Assembly: GCF_008386505.1 (NCBI RefSeq)
Contig: NZ_VUNZ01000001.1
Location: 496,001 to 560,000, forward strand
Direction: 5' to 3'
DNA from: Chryseobacterium sediminis
GTDB lineage: Bacteria; Bacteroidota; Bacteroidia; Flavobacteriales; Weeksellaceae
DNA: 64,000 nucleotides
Made by a program: the position numbers and the translations under genes. Below the pieces are notes generated by a model. The model worked only from the letters and a program-made list of their open reading frames with translations. It did not search any database and had not been told where the DNA came from. Below are positions 23,092 through 32,333 of this stretch, one piece after another. How positions within the stretch are numbered: the stretch's first letter is position 1; each line of letters opens with the position of its first letter.

Positions 23092-24882
23092 CTAATAAGC
23101 TCCTTTCTCGATATAGTGTGCTGCAACTTTTTCAGTTAAAGCTACTACATTCGGGTGGTTGGTATATTTCGTAAATCTTCTTAATCCGGAAAGCATCATT
23201 CTCTGCTCATCTCCTTCCGCGAAAGAAACAATTCCTTCTTTAGCTGAAGTGATGATTTTCTCAACAGCTTTATAAAGGTTCAGTTGAGCCATAGCTGCTT
23301 CTACAGATTCAGGAGAGAAGTGTTTCTCTGCTCTTAATATTGCAGATTCTGCCATATAGATCTGGTTAAGGATTTCAGAAGCATTTAATAATAAGTGCTG
23401 TTGTTTCTCAATATCCATCATATATTTCTGTAACGCAGCTCCGGAAACCATTAAGAATACTTTCTTAAGATTTGCGATAATTGCTTTTTCCTCACTCATG
23501 AATTCTGAATAATCAGGAACTTCAAATGAAGGAATACCCATCAATTCTTTGCTGATTGCCATTGCAGGAGATAAAAGGTCTAATTCACCCTTCATTGCTC
23601 TCTTAATAAGCATTCCTACCGCCAATAATCTGTTGATTTCGTTGGTCCCCTCATAGATTCTGCCAATTCTTGCATCTCTCCATGCAGATTCCATTGGTGT
23701 ATCTTCTGAGAATCCCATTCCTCCATAAATCTGGATTCCTTCATCAGCTGTATTTTGAGTAAGGTCAGAAACAAAAACTTTAAGGATAGAAGCTTCTACT
23801 GCAAATTCTTCAACTCCTTTTAATTCTGCTTGTTGATGATCCATTCCGCCAGCAACTAATTCAGCAATTTTATCTTCAACATTTTTTGCTAAACGGTAAG
23901 AACCTGCTTCACTCACAAAAACTCCGGTTGACATTTCTGCAATTTTCTTTCTGATTGCCCCGAAAGTAGAAATAGAAACACCAAATTGCTTTCTTTCATT
24001 TGAATATTGAATAGCATGGTTTAAAATTCTTCTTTGTCCGTCAAGGTTTGCTGCAGCTAATTTAATTCTACCAACATTTAATGCGTTCAAAGCGATTTTG
24101 AAACCATTGTTTCTTTCACCTAACATATTTTCAACAGGAACTTTCATATCATTGAAGAAAACCTGACGGGTAGAAGAGGAACGAATACCTAATTTATGTT
24201 CTTCTTCACCAAATGTTAAACTTTCTGGATTTTCTAATTCTGAACGGTTGATTACAAAACCTGTAATATTTTTATCATCATCAATTTTCGCAAATAATGT
24301 GAAAGTATCTGCAAAACCTGCATTGGAAATCCACATTTTTTGTCCATTGATAATATAATGTTTGCCGTCTTCAGACAATCTTGCTCTTGTTTTCCCTGAA
24401 TTGGCATCAGATCCTGCATCCGGCTCAGTTAAACAATATGCCCCGAATTTTGTTCCTGTAGCTAAATCCGGAAGGTATTTCTTTTTCAATTCTTCACTTC
24501 CGTAAAGTAGAGTAGGAAGAGTTCCGATTCCCGTATGTGCCCCATAAGCTGTTGCTAATGAGCCATTTCCTCCGGAAACATAATCGCAAGCCAACATGGT
24601 ACTCACAAATCCCATTCCCAAACCTCCATATTCTTCAGGAACTGTGATTCCTAACAGTCCCATTTCTCCTAATTTACGCATTGTTTCTTCAGTCAATGCA
24701 TAATCTTTTTTCTCAAAACGATCATGTTGTGGAATAACTTCTCTGTCAATAAATTCTTTCGCAGAATCACGAAGCATTTTTTGTTCTTCAGAAAGTTCTT
24801 CCAAAGAGAAAATTTCATTAGCTGGAATTTCTTTAATTAAAAACTCACCGCCTTTTAATGTTTTATTAAGTTTATCACTCAT
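23092..24882 (-). CDS. fadE: acyl-CoA dehydrogenase
   Basis: 596 residues, the length of the Bacillus FadE type. Family signatures: PEEYGGLGMGFVS, YCLTEPDAGSDANSGKTRA and GGMGFSEDTPMESAWRDARI ending in RIYEGTNEINR, where the catalytic Glu is expected. A helical C-terminal extension of about 180 residues sets it apart from short-chain enzymes. It performs the first FAD-dependent step of beta-oxidation. Last gene of the unit marR-fadN-4HB-fadA-fadE, starting 18 bases after fadA and ending at a terminator. Confidence 0.92.
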   Translation of the reverse strand: MSDKLNKTLKGGEFLIKEIPANEIFSLEELSEEQKMLRDSAKEFIDREVIPQHDRFEKKDYALTEETMRKLGEMGLLGITVPEEYGGLGMGFVSTMLACDYVSGGNGSLATAYGAHTGIGTLPTLLYGSEELKKKYLPDLATGTKFGAYCLTEPDAGSDANSGKTRARLSEDGKHYIINGQKMWISNAGFADTFTLFAKIDDDKNITGFVINRSELENPESLTFGEEEHKLGIRSSSTRQVFFNDMKVPVENMLGERNNGFKIALNALNVGRIKLAAANLDGQRRILNHAIQYSNERKQFGVSISTFGAIRKKIAEMSTGVFVSEAGSYRLAKNVEDKIAELVAGGMDHQQAELKGVEEFAVEASILKVFVSDLTQNTADEGIQIYGGMGFSEDTPMESAWRDARIGRIYEGTNEINRLLAVGMLIKRAMKGELDLLSPAMAISKELMGIPSFEVPDYSEFMSEEKAIIANLKKVFLMVSGAALQKYMMDIEKQQHLLLNASEILNQIYMAESAILRAEKHFSPESVEAAMAQLNLYKAVEKIITSAKEGIVSFAEGDEQRMMLSGLRRFTKYTNHPNVVALTEKVAAHYIEKGAY

Positions 24883-24900
24883 TATTTTTGTTTTTTTATA

Positions 24901-26079
24901 TTATAATAATTCAAAGATTGAAGCTGCGCCTTGCCCTGTTCCAACGCACATAGAAACCATTCCGTACTTGTTGCCACGTCTTCTCATTTCGTCAAGAAGC
25001 TGAACCGTAAGTTTTGTTCCTGTACATCCAAGAGGGTGACCCAATGCAATGGCTCCTCCGTTTACATTTAAGATATCTGGATTTAAACCTAATTCTTTCT
25101 TGATAGCAACCGATTGAGATGCGAATGCTTCGTTAAGTTCGATCAAATCGATATCTTTTAATTCTAATCCTGCTTGTTTTAATGCTTTAGGAATAGCGTA
25201 GATAGGCCCCATTCCCATGATTCTCGGCTCTAATCCGGCAGCAGCATAAGCTACTAATCTTGCTTCAGGTTCCAATCCTAATTCTTTAACCATTTCTTCA
25301 CTCATTACCATTACGAAAGCGGCTCCGTCACTCATTTGAGAAGAGTTTCCGGCTGTTACGCTTCCTCCGTTGGCAAATACAGGTCTTAATTTTGCTAAAC
25401 CAGCTAAAGAAGTATCAGCTCTAGGACCTTCATCTATTGAAAAATCAAACTTTTTAGTCTGTAGTTTCTGATTTTCGTCCAGGAAATTATATTCTACAGG
25501 AATAGGAACAATCTGGTTGGCAAACTTGCCTTCCTGATTTGCTTTTAAAGCTTTCATATGAGATTCAAAAGCAAACTGATCCTGTTCTTCTCTTGTGATA
25601 TTGTATTGTTTTGCTACTTCTTCAGCAGTGTAACCCATTCCCCAATAGTAATCAGGGTTGGTTTTTGCGATATCCGTTTCAGGAACCGGTTTGTAACCTC
25701 CCATTGGAATGTATGACATAGATTCAGTACCTCCTGCGATAATACAATCTGCCATACCAGCCTGGATTTTTGCAGAAGCAATAGCGATTGCCTCACTTCC
25801 TGAAGCACAGTATCTGTTTACAGTAACTCCCGGAACTTTATCTGTATTTAACCCCATCAAAGAGATCAGACGCGCAACGTTCAGCCCTTGTTCAGCTTCC
25901 GGCATTGCATTTCCTACGATAAGGTCATCAATTCTGTTTTTATCTAATTGTGGTAGCTCAGCCATTAATTTTTCAATAACGGTAGCCGCCATGACATCAG
26001 GTCTTGTAAATCTTAAACTTCCTTTTGGAGCTTTTCCAACGGCAGTTCTGAAACCTTTTACTATATATGCTGTTTTCAT
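24901..26079 (-). CDS. fadA: acetyl-CoA C-acyltransferase (thiolase)
   Basis: 392 residues. The nucleophilic Cys lies in VNRYCASGSEAIAIAS (about 90); NEAFASQS, GGAIALGHPLGCTG and CVGTGQGAA give the other active-site segments with His and the second Cys. It releases acetyl-CoA in the last step of beta-oxidation. Gene order fadN-fadA-fadE is the same as in Bacillus subtilis, except for a four-helix-bundle gene inserted between fadN and fadA here. Confidence 0.95.
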   Translation of the reverse strand: MKTAYIVKGFRTAVGKAPKGSLRFTRPDVMAATVIEKLMAELPQLDKNRIDDLIVGNAMPEAEQGLNVARLISLMGLNTDKVPGVTVNRYCASGSEAIAIASAKIQAGMADCIIAGGTESMSYIPMGGYKPVPETDIAKTNPDYYWGMGYTAEEVAKQYNITREEQDQFAFESHMKALKANQEGKFANQIVPIPVEYNFLDENQKLQTKKFDFSIDEGPRADTSLAGLAKLRPVFANGGSVTAGNSSQMSDGAAFVMVMSEEMVKELGLEPEARLVAYAAAGLEPRIMGMGPIYAIPKALKQAGLELKDIDLIELNEAFASQSVAIKKELGLNPDILNVNGGAIALGHPLGCTGTKLTVQLLDEMRRRGNKYGMVSMCVGTGQGAASIFELL

Positions 26080-26128
26080 TTTTTTTGTATTAAAGTATTT
26101 ATGTAAAATGTATTTATGATTAAAATGC

Positions 26129-26482
26129 TTAAGTATTAAATTTCTGCTTCAATTTTGCTAACATATTTTGTATATGCTTAATTTCTGAATAAATTATATT
26201 AAAATCATCATCTTTAAAGAAACCTAAATCATTTGCAATTAATATCTGGGTTTCAAATTCAAATGAAGAGCCTAATGCTATATTTAAGAAATGTGAAAAC
26301 TGAGTATCTGTATCTCTGCCTGCCCCTTCGGCGATATTAGAAGGAATTGAATATAAACTTCTTCTTGATTGGGAAGTCAATCCGAACATTTCATCTTTGG
26401 GAAAATTATTTGAAGCTATATAAAATATTTTACAAAGCTTCATGGATTTTGTCCAAACTTCTAAATCTCTGAAATTATGCAT
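26129..26482 (-). CDS. four helix bundle protein (S23/IVP family)
   Basis: 117 residues. The start MHNFRDLEVWTKSMKL and the segment FGLTSQSRRSLYSIPSNIAEGAGR match the '23S rRNA intervening sequence protein' family, small helical bundles first described from rRNA inserts and later found scattered as single genes. It lies inside the fad operon between fadN (39 bases away) and fadA (49 bases away). No link to fatty acids is known; likely a mobile passenger. Function unknown. Confidence 0.88.
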   Translation of the reverse strand: MHNFRDLEVWTKSMKLCKIFYIASNNFPKDEMFGLTSQSRRSLYSIPSNIAEGAGRDTDTQFSHFLNIALGSSFEFETQILIANDLGFFKDDDFNIIYSEIKHIQNMLAKLKQKFNT

Positions 26483-26520
26483 CGTGAATACATTAATACT
26501 TTTTACATTTTACAAAAAAA

Positions 26521-28914
26521 TTAGTTTCTTAGTGGTTTTCCGTTCTGTAACATATACTGGATTCTTTCAAGAGTTTTTCTCTCACCACAAAGCTGAAGGA
26601 AAGTTTCTCTTTCAAGGTTCAATAGATACTGTTCTGTTACCACTGTTGGTTCAGACAGATTTCCACCTACCATTACGTTAGCTAGTTTATCAGCAATTTT
26701 CTTGTCGTGTGCAGAGATGAAATTACCGGTTAACATCTGATCCGTTCCTACATAGAACATTCCTAATGCATCTTTACCAAGAACTTTTACTTTTTGTTCG
26801 ATTGGCTGAGTATATCCTTGCTCCGCTAATAGTTTTGCTACTTTTTTAGCTTCAGCAATCTGTCTGTTTTTGCTTACGGAAACAATGTCTTTCCCTTTTT
26901 CAAGGATTCCCATATCGTAAGCTTCATATGCAGAAGTTGCTACTTTACCCATTGCAATGTTCATGAAAGCATCACGAAGTCTGTTGTTTTTAACATCATC
27001 GTTGTGGAATTCTCTGGAAGTCCTTAAAGTCAATTCTTTAGTACCACCACCGCCAGGGATTACACCCACTCCGGTTTCTACTAATCCGATGTATGTTTCT
27101 GCTGCAGCAACCACTCGGTCTGCATGCATTGTCATTTCGCATCCTCCACCTAAAGTCATTCCGTGCGGAGCAACTACTACAGGAATAGAAGAGTAACGTA
27201 CTCTCATCATAGATTTCTGGAAGTAAGCGATAGCCATATTCAAATCATCCCAATCCTGCTCGATAGCCATCATAAGAATCATAGCAAGGTTGGCTCCTAC
27301 AGAGAAGTTCGCCCCTTGGTTTCCTACAACTAATCCGTCATATTCCTTTTCTGCTAAGTCAATTGCTCTGTTTAATCCATCAAGAACTTCGCCTCCAAGA
27401 GAGTTCATTTTTGAACGGATCTCGAAGTTGATGATTCCATCTCCTAAATCTTCAATCGCTGCACCGGAATTACTCCAAAGTGTTTTATTTTTTCTGATAT
27501 TGTCTAAGATGATAAATGCATCCTGACCAGGAATTTTGTTGTATTCTCCTGAATTTTTATCAACGTAAATACTTTGTCCTTCGTCATTAACTTTATAGAA
27601 AGTCTTTACATTTTTTACCCAGTCTGAAACTTCATAACCTGCATCTTTTGCCAGTTCTATACCTTTTGCAACACCTACAGCATCCCAGATTTCAAACGGC
27701 CCGTTTTCCCATCCGAAACCAGCTCTCATGGCATCGTCTATTTTATAAACTTCGTCAGAGATTTCAGGAACTTTATGCGAAACATAAGCGAATAATGCAC
27801 CTAAAGATTTTCTGTACAATTCACCGGCTTTATCTTTACCACCAATCAGAACTTTGAATCTGTCAATTGGTTTGTCAATAGATTTTGTTAATTCCAGAGT
27901 AGGGAATGATGATTTTCCTTGAAGTTCATACTCTAAAGTGTCAAGATTTAATCCATGAATTTCAGATTTTCCGTCAGCATTTTTCACTTTTTTGTAGAAA
28001 CCTTGTTCCGTTTTTGAACCTAACCATTTATTATCCATCATTTTCTGGATATAGCCTGGAAGCGCAAATACATCATTGAAATCATTGGCTTCAGCACCGC
28101 TTTGGCGAACTCCGTTGGCTACCATTACCAAAGTATCAAGACCTACAACATCAGCTGTTCTGAACGTAGCAGATTTTGGACGCCCGATTACAGGACCTGT
28201 TAATTTATCAACATCAGAAACGGTAAGTCCTAATTTCTGTACATTATGAAGAAGATCCATCATAGAGAACACGCCAATTCTGTTGGCGATGAAAGCAGGA
28301 GTATCTTTTGCTAAAACGGTTGTTTTACCTAAGAATTTAGCTCCATAATTCATATAGAAATCAATGATCTCAGGATCTGTATCGTTTGTAGGGATAATCT
28401 CTAAAAGAGGAAGATATCTTACCGGATTAAAGAAGTGTGTACCTGCAAAATATTTTTTGAAATCCTCGCTTCTGCCTTCTGTAAGGAAATGGATAGGAAT
28501 ACCTGATGTATTAGAAGAAATCAATGTTCCCGGTTTTCTGAACTGTTCAATCTTTTCATAAACCGACTTTTTAATATCAAGTCTTTCTACTACTACTTCA
28601 ATGATCCAGTCTGTATTTTTTATTTTCGGAAGATCATCATCGAAGTTTCCGATTTTAATTCTGTCTGCAAACTTTGGTGAATAAAGAAGTGCAGGACTTG
28701 CTTTTTTAAGTTTTTCAAAGTTTTCGGAAGCAATTCTGTTTCTTACTACCTTGTCATCTTTGGTCAAACCTTTTTTCTGTTCAGCTTCAGTAAGTTCAAA
28801 AGGAACAATATCCAAGAGTGATACTTCAACACCGATGTTGGCGAAGTGAGCAGCGATACCGCTTCCCATAATTCCTGAACCAAGAACCGTTACATGTTTG
28901 ATTCTTCTTTTCAT
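26521..28914 (-). CDS. fadN: 3-hydroxyacyl-CoA dehydrogenase / enoyl-CoA hydratase
   Basis: 797 residues. The N-terminal Rossmann motif GSGIMGSGIAAHFANIGVEV at about 12-31 begins the dehydrogenase half; AGTHFFNPVRYLPLLEI is the typical His-Glu region. The enoyl-CoA hydratase domain is C-terminal (about 510-700) with GMTLGGGCEMTMHADRV forming the oxyanion hole. The order dehydrogenase then hydratase is that of Bacillus FadN, not of E. coli FadB. It carries out the middle two steps of beta-oxidation. First enzyme gene behind marR, 54 bases downstream. Confidence 0.93.
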   Translation of the reverse strand: MKRRIKHVTVLGSGIMGSGIAAHFANIGVEVSLLDIVPFELTEAEQKKGLTKDDKVVRNRIASENFEKLKKASPALLYSPKFADRIKIGNFDDDLPKIKNTDWIIEVVVERLDIKKSVYEKIEQFRKPGTLISSNTSGIPIHFLTEGRSEDFKKYFAGTHFFNPVRYLPLLEIIPTNDTDPEIIDFYMNYGAKFLGKTTVLAKDTPAFIANRIGVFSMMDLLHNVQKLGLTVSDVDKLTGPVIGRPKSATFRTADVVGLDTLVMVANGVRQSGAEANDFNDVFALPGYIQKMMDNKWLGSKTEQGFYKKVKNADGKSEIHGLNLDTLEYELQGKSSFPTLELTKSIDKPIDRFKVLIGGKDKAGELYRKSLGALFAYVSHKVPEISDEVYKIDDAMRAGFGWENGPFEIWDAVGVAKGIELAKDAGYEVSDWVKNVKTFYKVNDEGQSIYVDKNSGEYNKIPGQDAFIILDNIRKNKTLWSNSGAAIEDLGDGIINFEIRSKMNSLGGEVLDGLNRAIDLAEKEYDGLVVGNQGANFSVGANLAMILMMAIEQDWDDLNMAIAYFQKSMMRVRYSSIPVVVAPHGMTLGGGCEMTMHADRVVAAAETYIGLVETGVGVIPGGGGTKELTLRTSREFHNDDVKNNRLRDAFMNIAMGKVATSAYEAYDMGILEKGKDIVSVSKNRQIAEAKKVAKLLAEQGYTQPIEQKVKVLGKDALGMFYVGTDQMLTGNFISAHDKKIADKLANVMVGGNLSEPTVVTEQYLLNLERETFLQLCGERKTLERIQYMLQNGKPLRN

Positions 28915-28968
28915 ATGTAAATTTTTATTTTTATAAGATTATATGATACCCAAAGGTCTCATCATAAT

Positions 28969-29424
28969 TTATTTTCTGTTGTTTAATAATTCGTTTGCTA
29001 TTTTCATGATTTCGGTCATCACGTCTTTAAAAGCATCCAGCTTTTCCGGAGCAATTTTTTCCATTACCTTCTTATTGAAGTTGACAACGACTTCCTTTGA
29101 CATGTTTCTGGAGTTTAATCCTTTATCTGTAAGTTTAATGATAACCTCTCTTTTATCAGTAGTTGTCTTTTCCTTATAGATATATCCGTTATCTTCCAGA
29201 AGTTTGATGATTCTCGTTAATGAAGTAGGCTCAATGGCCATCTTTGGACCAAGATTGGTACTTCTGGTTCCTTCTTTAGGATCAATTTTAAGAAGAGTAA
29301 GGGCCTGTACCGCTGTGGAATCATGTTCCTGAGCTAGTTCTGTGTACATTTTAGAAACAGCCAACCAGGTCTGTTTTAAAATTAAATCTACGTTTTCTAT
29401 TTTTTCCTTATTATTATCCATCAT
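28969..29424 (-). CDS. MarR-family regulator of the fad operon
   Basis: 151 residues from the ATG at 29424; the frame extends to 29448, but that part would reach towards the operator. Winged-helix features: ALTLLKIDPKEGTRSTNLGP, MAIEPTSLTRIIKLLEDNGY as recognition helix and KTTTDKREVIIKLTDKG as the wing. MarR proteins are dimeric repressors released by ligands, plausibly acyl-CoA here (inference from the genes it leads). Two matching palindromes lie 31 and 117 bases upstream, supporting autoregulation and control of fadN-fadA-fadE. Confidence 0.9.
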   Translation of the reverse strand: MMDNNKEKIENVDLILKQTWLAVSKMYTELAQEHDSTAVQALTLLKIDPKEGTRSTNLGPKMAIEPTSLTRIIKLLEDNGYIYKEKTTTDKREVIIKLTDKGLNSRNMSKEVVVNFNKKVMEKIAPEKLDAFKDVMTEIMKIANELLNNRK

Positions 29425-29454
29425 TTTTGCGCCAATGGTTTTACCCAAATGTAG

Positions 29455-29480
29455 TAAATATTATGCATGCATAGTATTTA
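29455..29480. promoter_or_regulatory. MarR operator candidate 1
   Basis: A 26-bp palindrome with one mismatched pair, centred on TATGCATGCATA, 31 bases upstream of the marR start. The core matches operator 2 at 29541. Confidence 0.7.
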
Positions 29481-29540
29481 TTAACGTTAAATTTTGTTAA
29501 TAACCTGAGAATAAATAGATTAAATTGTATGACTAGCATA

Positions 29541-29560
29541 ATACTATGCATGCATAGTAT
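29541..29560. promoter_or_regulatory. MarR operator candidate 2
   Basis: ATACTATGCATGCATAGTAT, a perfect 20-bp palindrome, sharing TATGCATGCATAGTAT with operator 1. Centre-to-centre distance is about 83 bases (about eight helical turns). It lies between marR and the ABC ATPase stop at 29581. Confidence 0.75.
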
Positions 29561-29580
29561 GTGAATTAATCAAAGAAAAT

Positions 29581-30510
29581 CTAGTATTGATGAATGTTTG
29601 AAACCAAATTGATGATTTCTTCAAAAGATTCACATTGGTAAGTGGAGAAATCTTTAGTAATTACCCAAAAAGCATTTTGAAAGTCAAAATTAAGTGAAGA
29701 CAGGTCTTTTGTGAAGTTTTTTTGAAGCAGAGAATACAACATTTCCTTGTGAAACTGCGGTGCCGAGATGAAAGGCGGAATAAAAGTCTCATTGATTTGA
29801 AATAATGATGCGTTGGTGAGTTCCTCATGCTGGAGAAGAATATCCTCAACAATTCCTGAATATAGCTGATTGTCCTTTACATACCATATTTTATCTGCAA
29901 ACTCTTTGGCCAGCCTCCAGTCGTGAGAAGAAAACAGGATAAGTTTATTCTGTTCTTTAGCCAGTCTCCTCAAGGTTTTAAGAATAATGATTTTATTTTT
30001 TTCGTCCAGATGAGTAGTAGGTTCATCCAGAATAATAATTGGAGAATTCTGGGTTATAGCCCGTCCGATAAAAGCTTTCTGAAGATTTCCGTCTGACAGA
30101 TTTTTCAGTAGGGTATATCTGTATTGATTTAAATCCAGTTCATCAATAATGTGGGCAACTTCTTCACGGTCTTCTTTTTTTAACTCAAAATAAAAAGGGT
30201 AGTAGATGTATTTTCCCAAAGAAATAAGATCCTCAACGGTATAATGCTGTGGAATAACTGATTTTGAAAAAACAATAGCAATATTCTCAGCAATTTCTTT
30301 TACAGAAAGACTTTTTACATTTTTCCCATTAATAGAAATTTCGCCCTTCAGTAAAGGCAGCTGGTGCAGAATAGATTTGAGCAGTGTTGTTTTTCCCACA
30401 CCATTATTACCAATCAGCAGGCATACATCACCAAGCTTCAAGTCCGCATTGGCATTGGAAATTAAAGTTGTATTGTAGCCGATATTTGCCTGATTGATCT
30501 GTAGGTGCAT
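29581..30510 (-). CDS. ABC transporter ATPase, FecE type
   Basis: 309 residues. Walker A GNNGVGKTT at about 34-42, signature LSDGNLQKAFIGRA (Asp in place of the second Ser/Gly position) and Walker B IIILDEPTTHLD. The family couples ATP hydrolysis to uptake of ferric siderophores, haem or cobalamin. A C-terminal extension of about 80 residues has no recognised motif. The matching permease is upstream at 30743, separated by 232 bases that include a repeat remnant. No periplasmic binding protein gene is adjacent. Confidence 0.88.
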   Translation of the reverse strand: MHLQINQANIGYNTTLISNANADLKLGDVCLLIGNNGVGKTTLLKSILHQLPLLKGEISINGKNVKSLSVKEIAENIAIVFSKSVIPQHYTVEDLISLGKYIYYPFYFELKKEDREEVAHIIDELDLNQYRYTLLKNLSDGNLQKAFIGRAITQNSPIIILDEPTTHLDEKNKIIILKTLRRLAKEQNKLILFSSHDWRLAKEFADKIWYVKDNQLYSGIVEDILLQHEELTNASLFQINETFIPPFISAPQFHKEMLYSLLQKNFTKDLSSLNFDFQNAFWVITKDFSTYQCESFEEIINLVSNIHQY

Positions 30511-30573
30511 TCTGTTTATTTTATTCCCGTAGATTTTACGAATTTACACTGACTTTATTTTTGTATTGAATTG

Positions 30574-30624
30574 GTCATGCTGAAAGCATCTCTACAAAGA
30601 GAGTTTAGATTCCTTCGGAATGAC
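30574..30624. repeat. short imperfect inverted repeat, remnant of the 12564 family
   Basis: GTCATGCTGAAAGCATC and GATTCCTTCGGAATGAC form a 17-nt imperfect inverted repeat. Compare GTCATTCTGA in the 117-bp element at 12564. It separates the permease and ATPase genes and could act as a weak terminator or processing site. Confidence 0.5.
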
Positions 30625-30742
30625 ATTAATAAATATACTTCCCTTTTTACCTATAGAGGAAAGTTATGAAATTATTCTCAAATATTTGATCTGCCATTAC
30701 TATGCAATGAATTTAAAATTATCAATTTATCCAACAAAACAG

Positions 30743-31714
30743 TTACACCTTATTCTGTTTCAAAAGCATCATAAGAATCACAGGAATCCCAAATACAGAA
30801 CTTATTACATTCAGAGGAATCTGCGTTTTTTCTGCAATAACCGAGAAAAGCAGCATGATCAGTATCCCCAGAAACATATTAAGAATCCACTGCTGCCATA
30901 GTTTTGAAGGATTATAAACGAGTCTGCAGAAGTGAGGAACAATGATTCCAATAAAAAGAATAGGGCCTAGAAATGCGGTAACAGAAGCTGAAAGGAGAGA
31001 GGAAGCAACTATAATTAACAGTTTCAGCTGTTTCAGATTTACGCCTAAACTTTGTGCGTAAGAATTTCCAAGAGAGTTCCCAATAAGCGGTTTTATAGTT
31101 TTGAAACAGATCAATACTCCGATTAAAACCAAAACAAACAATACATAAATCTGGTTTCTGGACACCATGTTATTGGCTCCGAAAGACCATAATATATAGT
31201 TTTTCAAGCTTTGATTCTCCGCATAAAACTGTAGCAATGATACAATTGCTCCGGCAAAAGCAGATACCAGAAATCCAAAAATAATAAGATAAGATTTATC
31301 CTGAAATCTATTGGACATAGACAATAGTATCAGCATCAGGAGCAAACTTCCTCCAATAGCTGATAAACTAAGAAAGCTGTTTTGTAAAAACTCAGGCAGT
31401 AAAATATTGTGAGAAAAGAAAATATAAAAGGCAACAGACAGGCTGGCTACCGAAGTAATTCCCAATATATCAGGTCCTGCCAGCGGGTTTTGAAAATATT
31501 CCTGCATCAGAAAACCTGAAGTAGGAATTGAAATACCGGCCAGCATCATTACGAGAACACGGTTGATGCGGATTTCAGCAATTTGATTATGATCGGAATT
31601 TTGGAAGAAATCCTGGAAATTTAAACTTAGAAATCCTGTGTTCAGATTAATGACAGCACTCATAATAATGGCAATCACGAATAGCAAACACAGGATTTTA
31701 AATCTTTTTGACAT
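30743..31714 (-). CDS. FecCD-family ABC permease
   Basis: 323 residues with about nine to ten hydrophobic helices. ISIPTSGFLMQEYFQNPLAGPDILGI and LGPILFIGIIVPHFCRLVYN are the conserved loops of FecCD/BtuC permeases (PLAxPxxLG and GxxxFxGLxxPH). It is the membrane channel of an iron-siderophore-type importer, partner of the ATPase at 29581. It starts 25 bases after the thioredoxin-like lipoprotein gene, so those may be co-transcribed. Confidence 0.9.
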   Translation of the reverse strand: MSKRFKILCLLFVIAIIMSAVINLNTGFLSLNFQDFFQNSDHNQIAEIRINRVLVMMLAGISIPTSGFLMQEYFQNPLAGPDILGITSVASLSVAFYIFFSHNILLPEFLQNSFLSLSAIGGSLLLMLILLSMSNRFQDKSYLIIFGFLVSAFAGAIVSLLQFYAENQSLKNYILWSFGANNMVSRNQIYVLFVLVLIGVLICFKTIKPLIGNSLGNSYAQSLGVNLKQLKLLIIVASSLLSASVTAFLGPILFIGIIVPHFCRLVYNPSKLWQQWILNMFLGILIMLLFSVIAEKTQIPLNVISSVFGIPVILMMLLKQNKV

Positions 31715-31739
31715 GATTCAGAAAGAGTTCAGTCTATTT

Positions 31740-32300
31740 TTATTTTAAAAAAGAATCGATTTTTGAATTTAATACATCTTCCGTCATCATTCCCAGATAT
31801 TCATCGGTTTTATCTCCTTTTCTCATAAAAGTAAAGGGAATAGAACCTCCGTCCCATTGTTTGAAGTTGGAAGCGAAGAAATTTTGATCCAGTTTTTGTC
31901 CATCAAGTAAGATAACACTTTTTCCCAGCTTATTTTCTGTGGCAAAATTCTTTACAGCATCAGCCCAGTCAGCTTTATCATCAAGATTTATGAAAGTGAA
32001 TTTTACGGGTTTACCCTTCAGTTCCTCCATTTTACTTTTAAAACTTGGAATTTCTCTCATACAAGGGCCGCACCAGGTTGCAAAAAAGTTAGTGACATAT
32101 AAAGTATCATTATTTTTTGCTAAATACTGACTTACATTTTCGGGAGAAAGTTCTTTAGGAACATATGCACTTTCCTCAGCATCTGTAGGTTGAGTTACAG
32201 AAAGAGAATCTGCAGATGCAGTATTTTCAGTTTTCTGTCCTTCTTTTTTACAGCTGTACAATGCAGTAAGGAGTAACATGGATAAAATTATCTTCTTCAT
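31740..32300 (-). CDS. TlpA-like thioredoxin lipoprotein
   Basis: 186 residues. The signal peptide ends in lipobox LYSC with Cys17, so the protein is membrane anchored and faces the periplasm. A linker rich in Ser and Thr follows, then the thioredoxin fold with the active site FFATWCGPCMREIPSF (Cys77 and Cys80). Such proteins reduce disulfides, often for cytochrome c maturation. Divergent from the PaaE-like reductase gene, with 33 bases between the starts. Confidence 0.9.
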   Translation of the reverse strand: MKKIILSMLLLTALYSCKKEGQKTENTASADSLSVTQPTDAEESAYVPKELSPENVSQYLAKNNDTLYVTNFFATWCGPCMREIPSFKSKMEELKGKPVKFTFINLDDKADWADAVKNFATENKLGKSVILLDGQKLDQNFFASNFKQWDGGSIPFTFMRKGDKTDEYLGMMTEDVLNSKIDSFLK

Positions 32301-32333
32301 AAATTATTTTTTATCTATTTTTGAATTGAAGTT

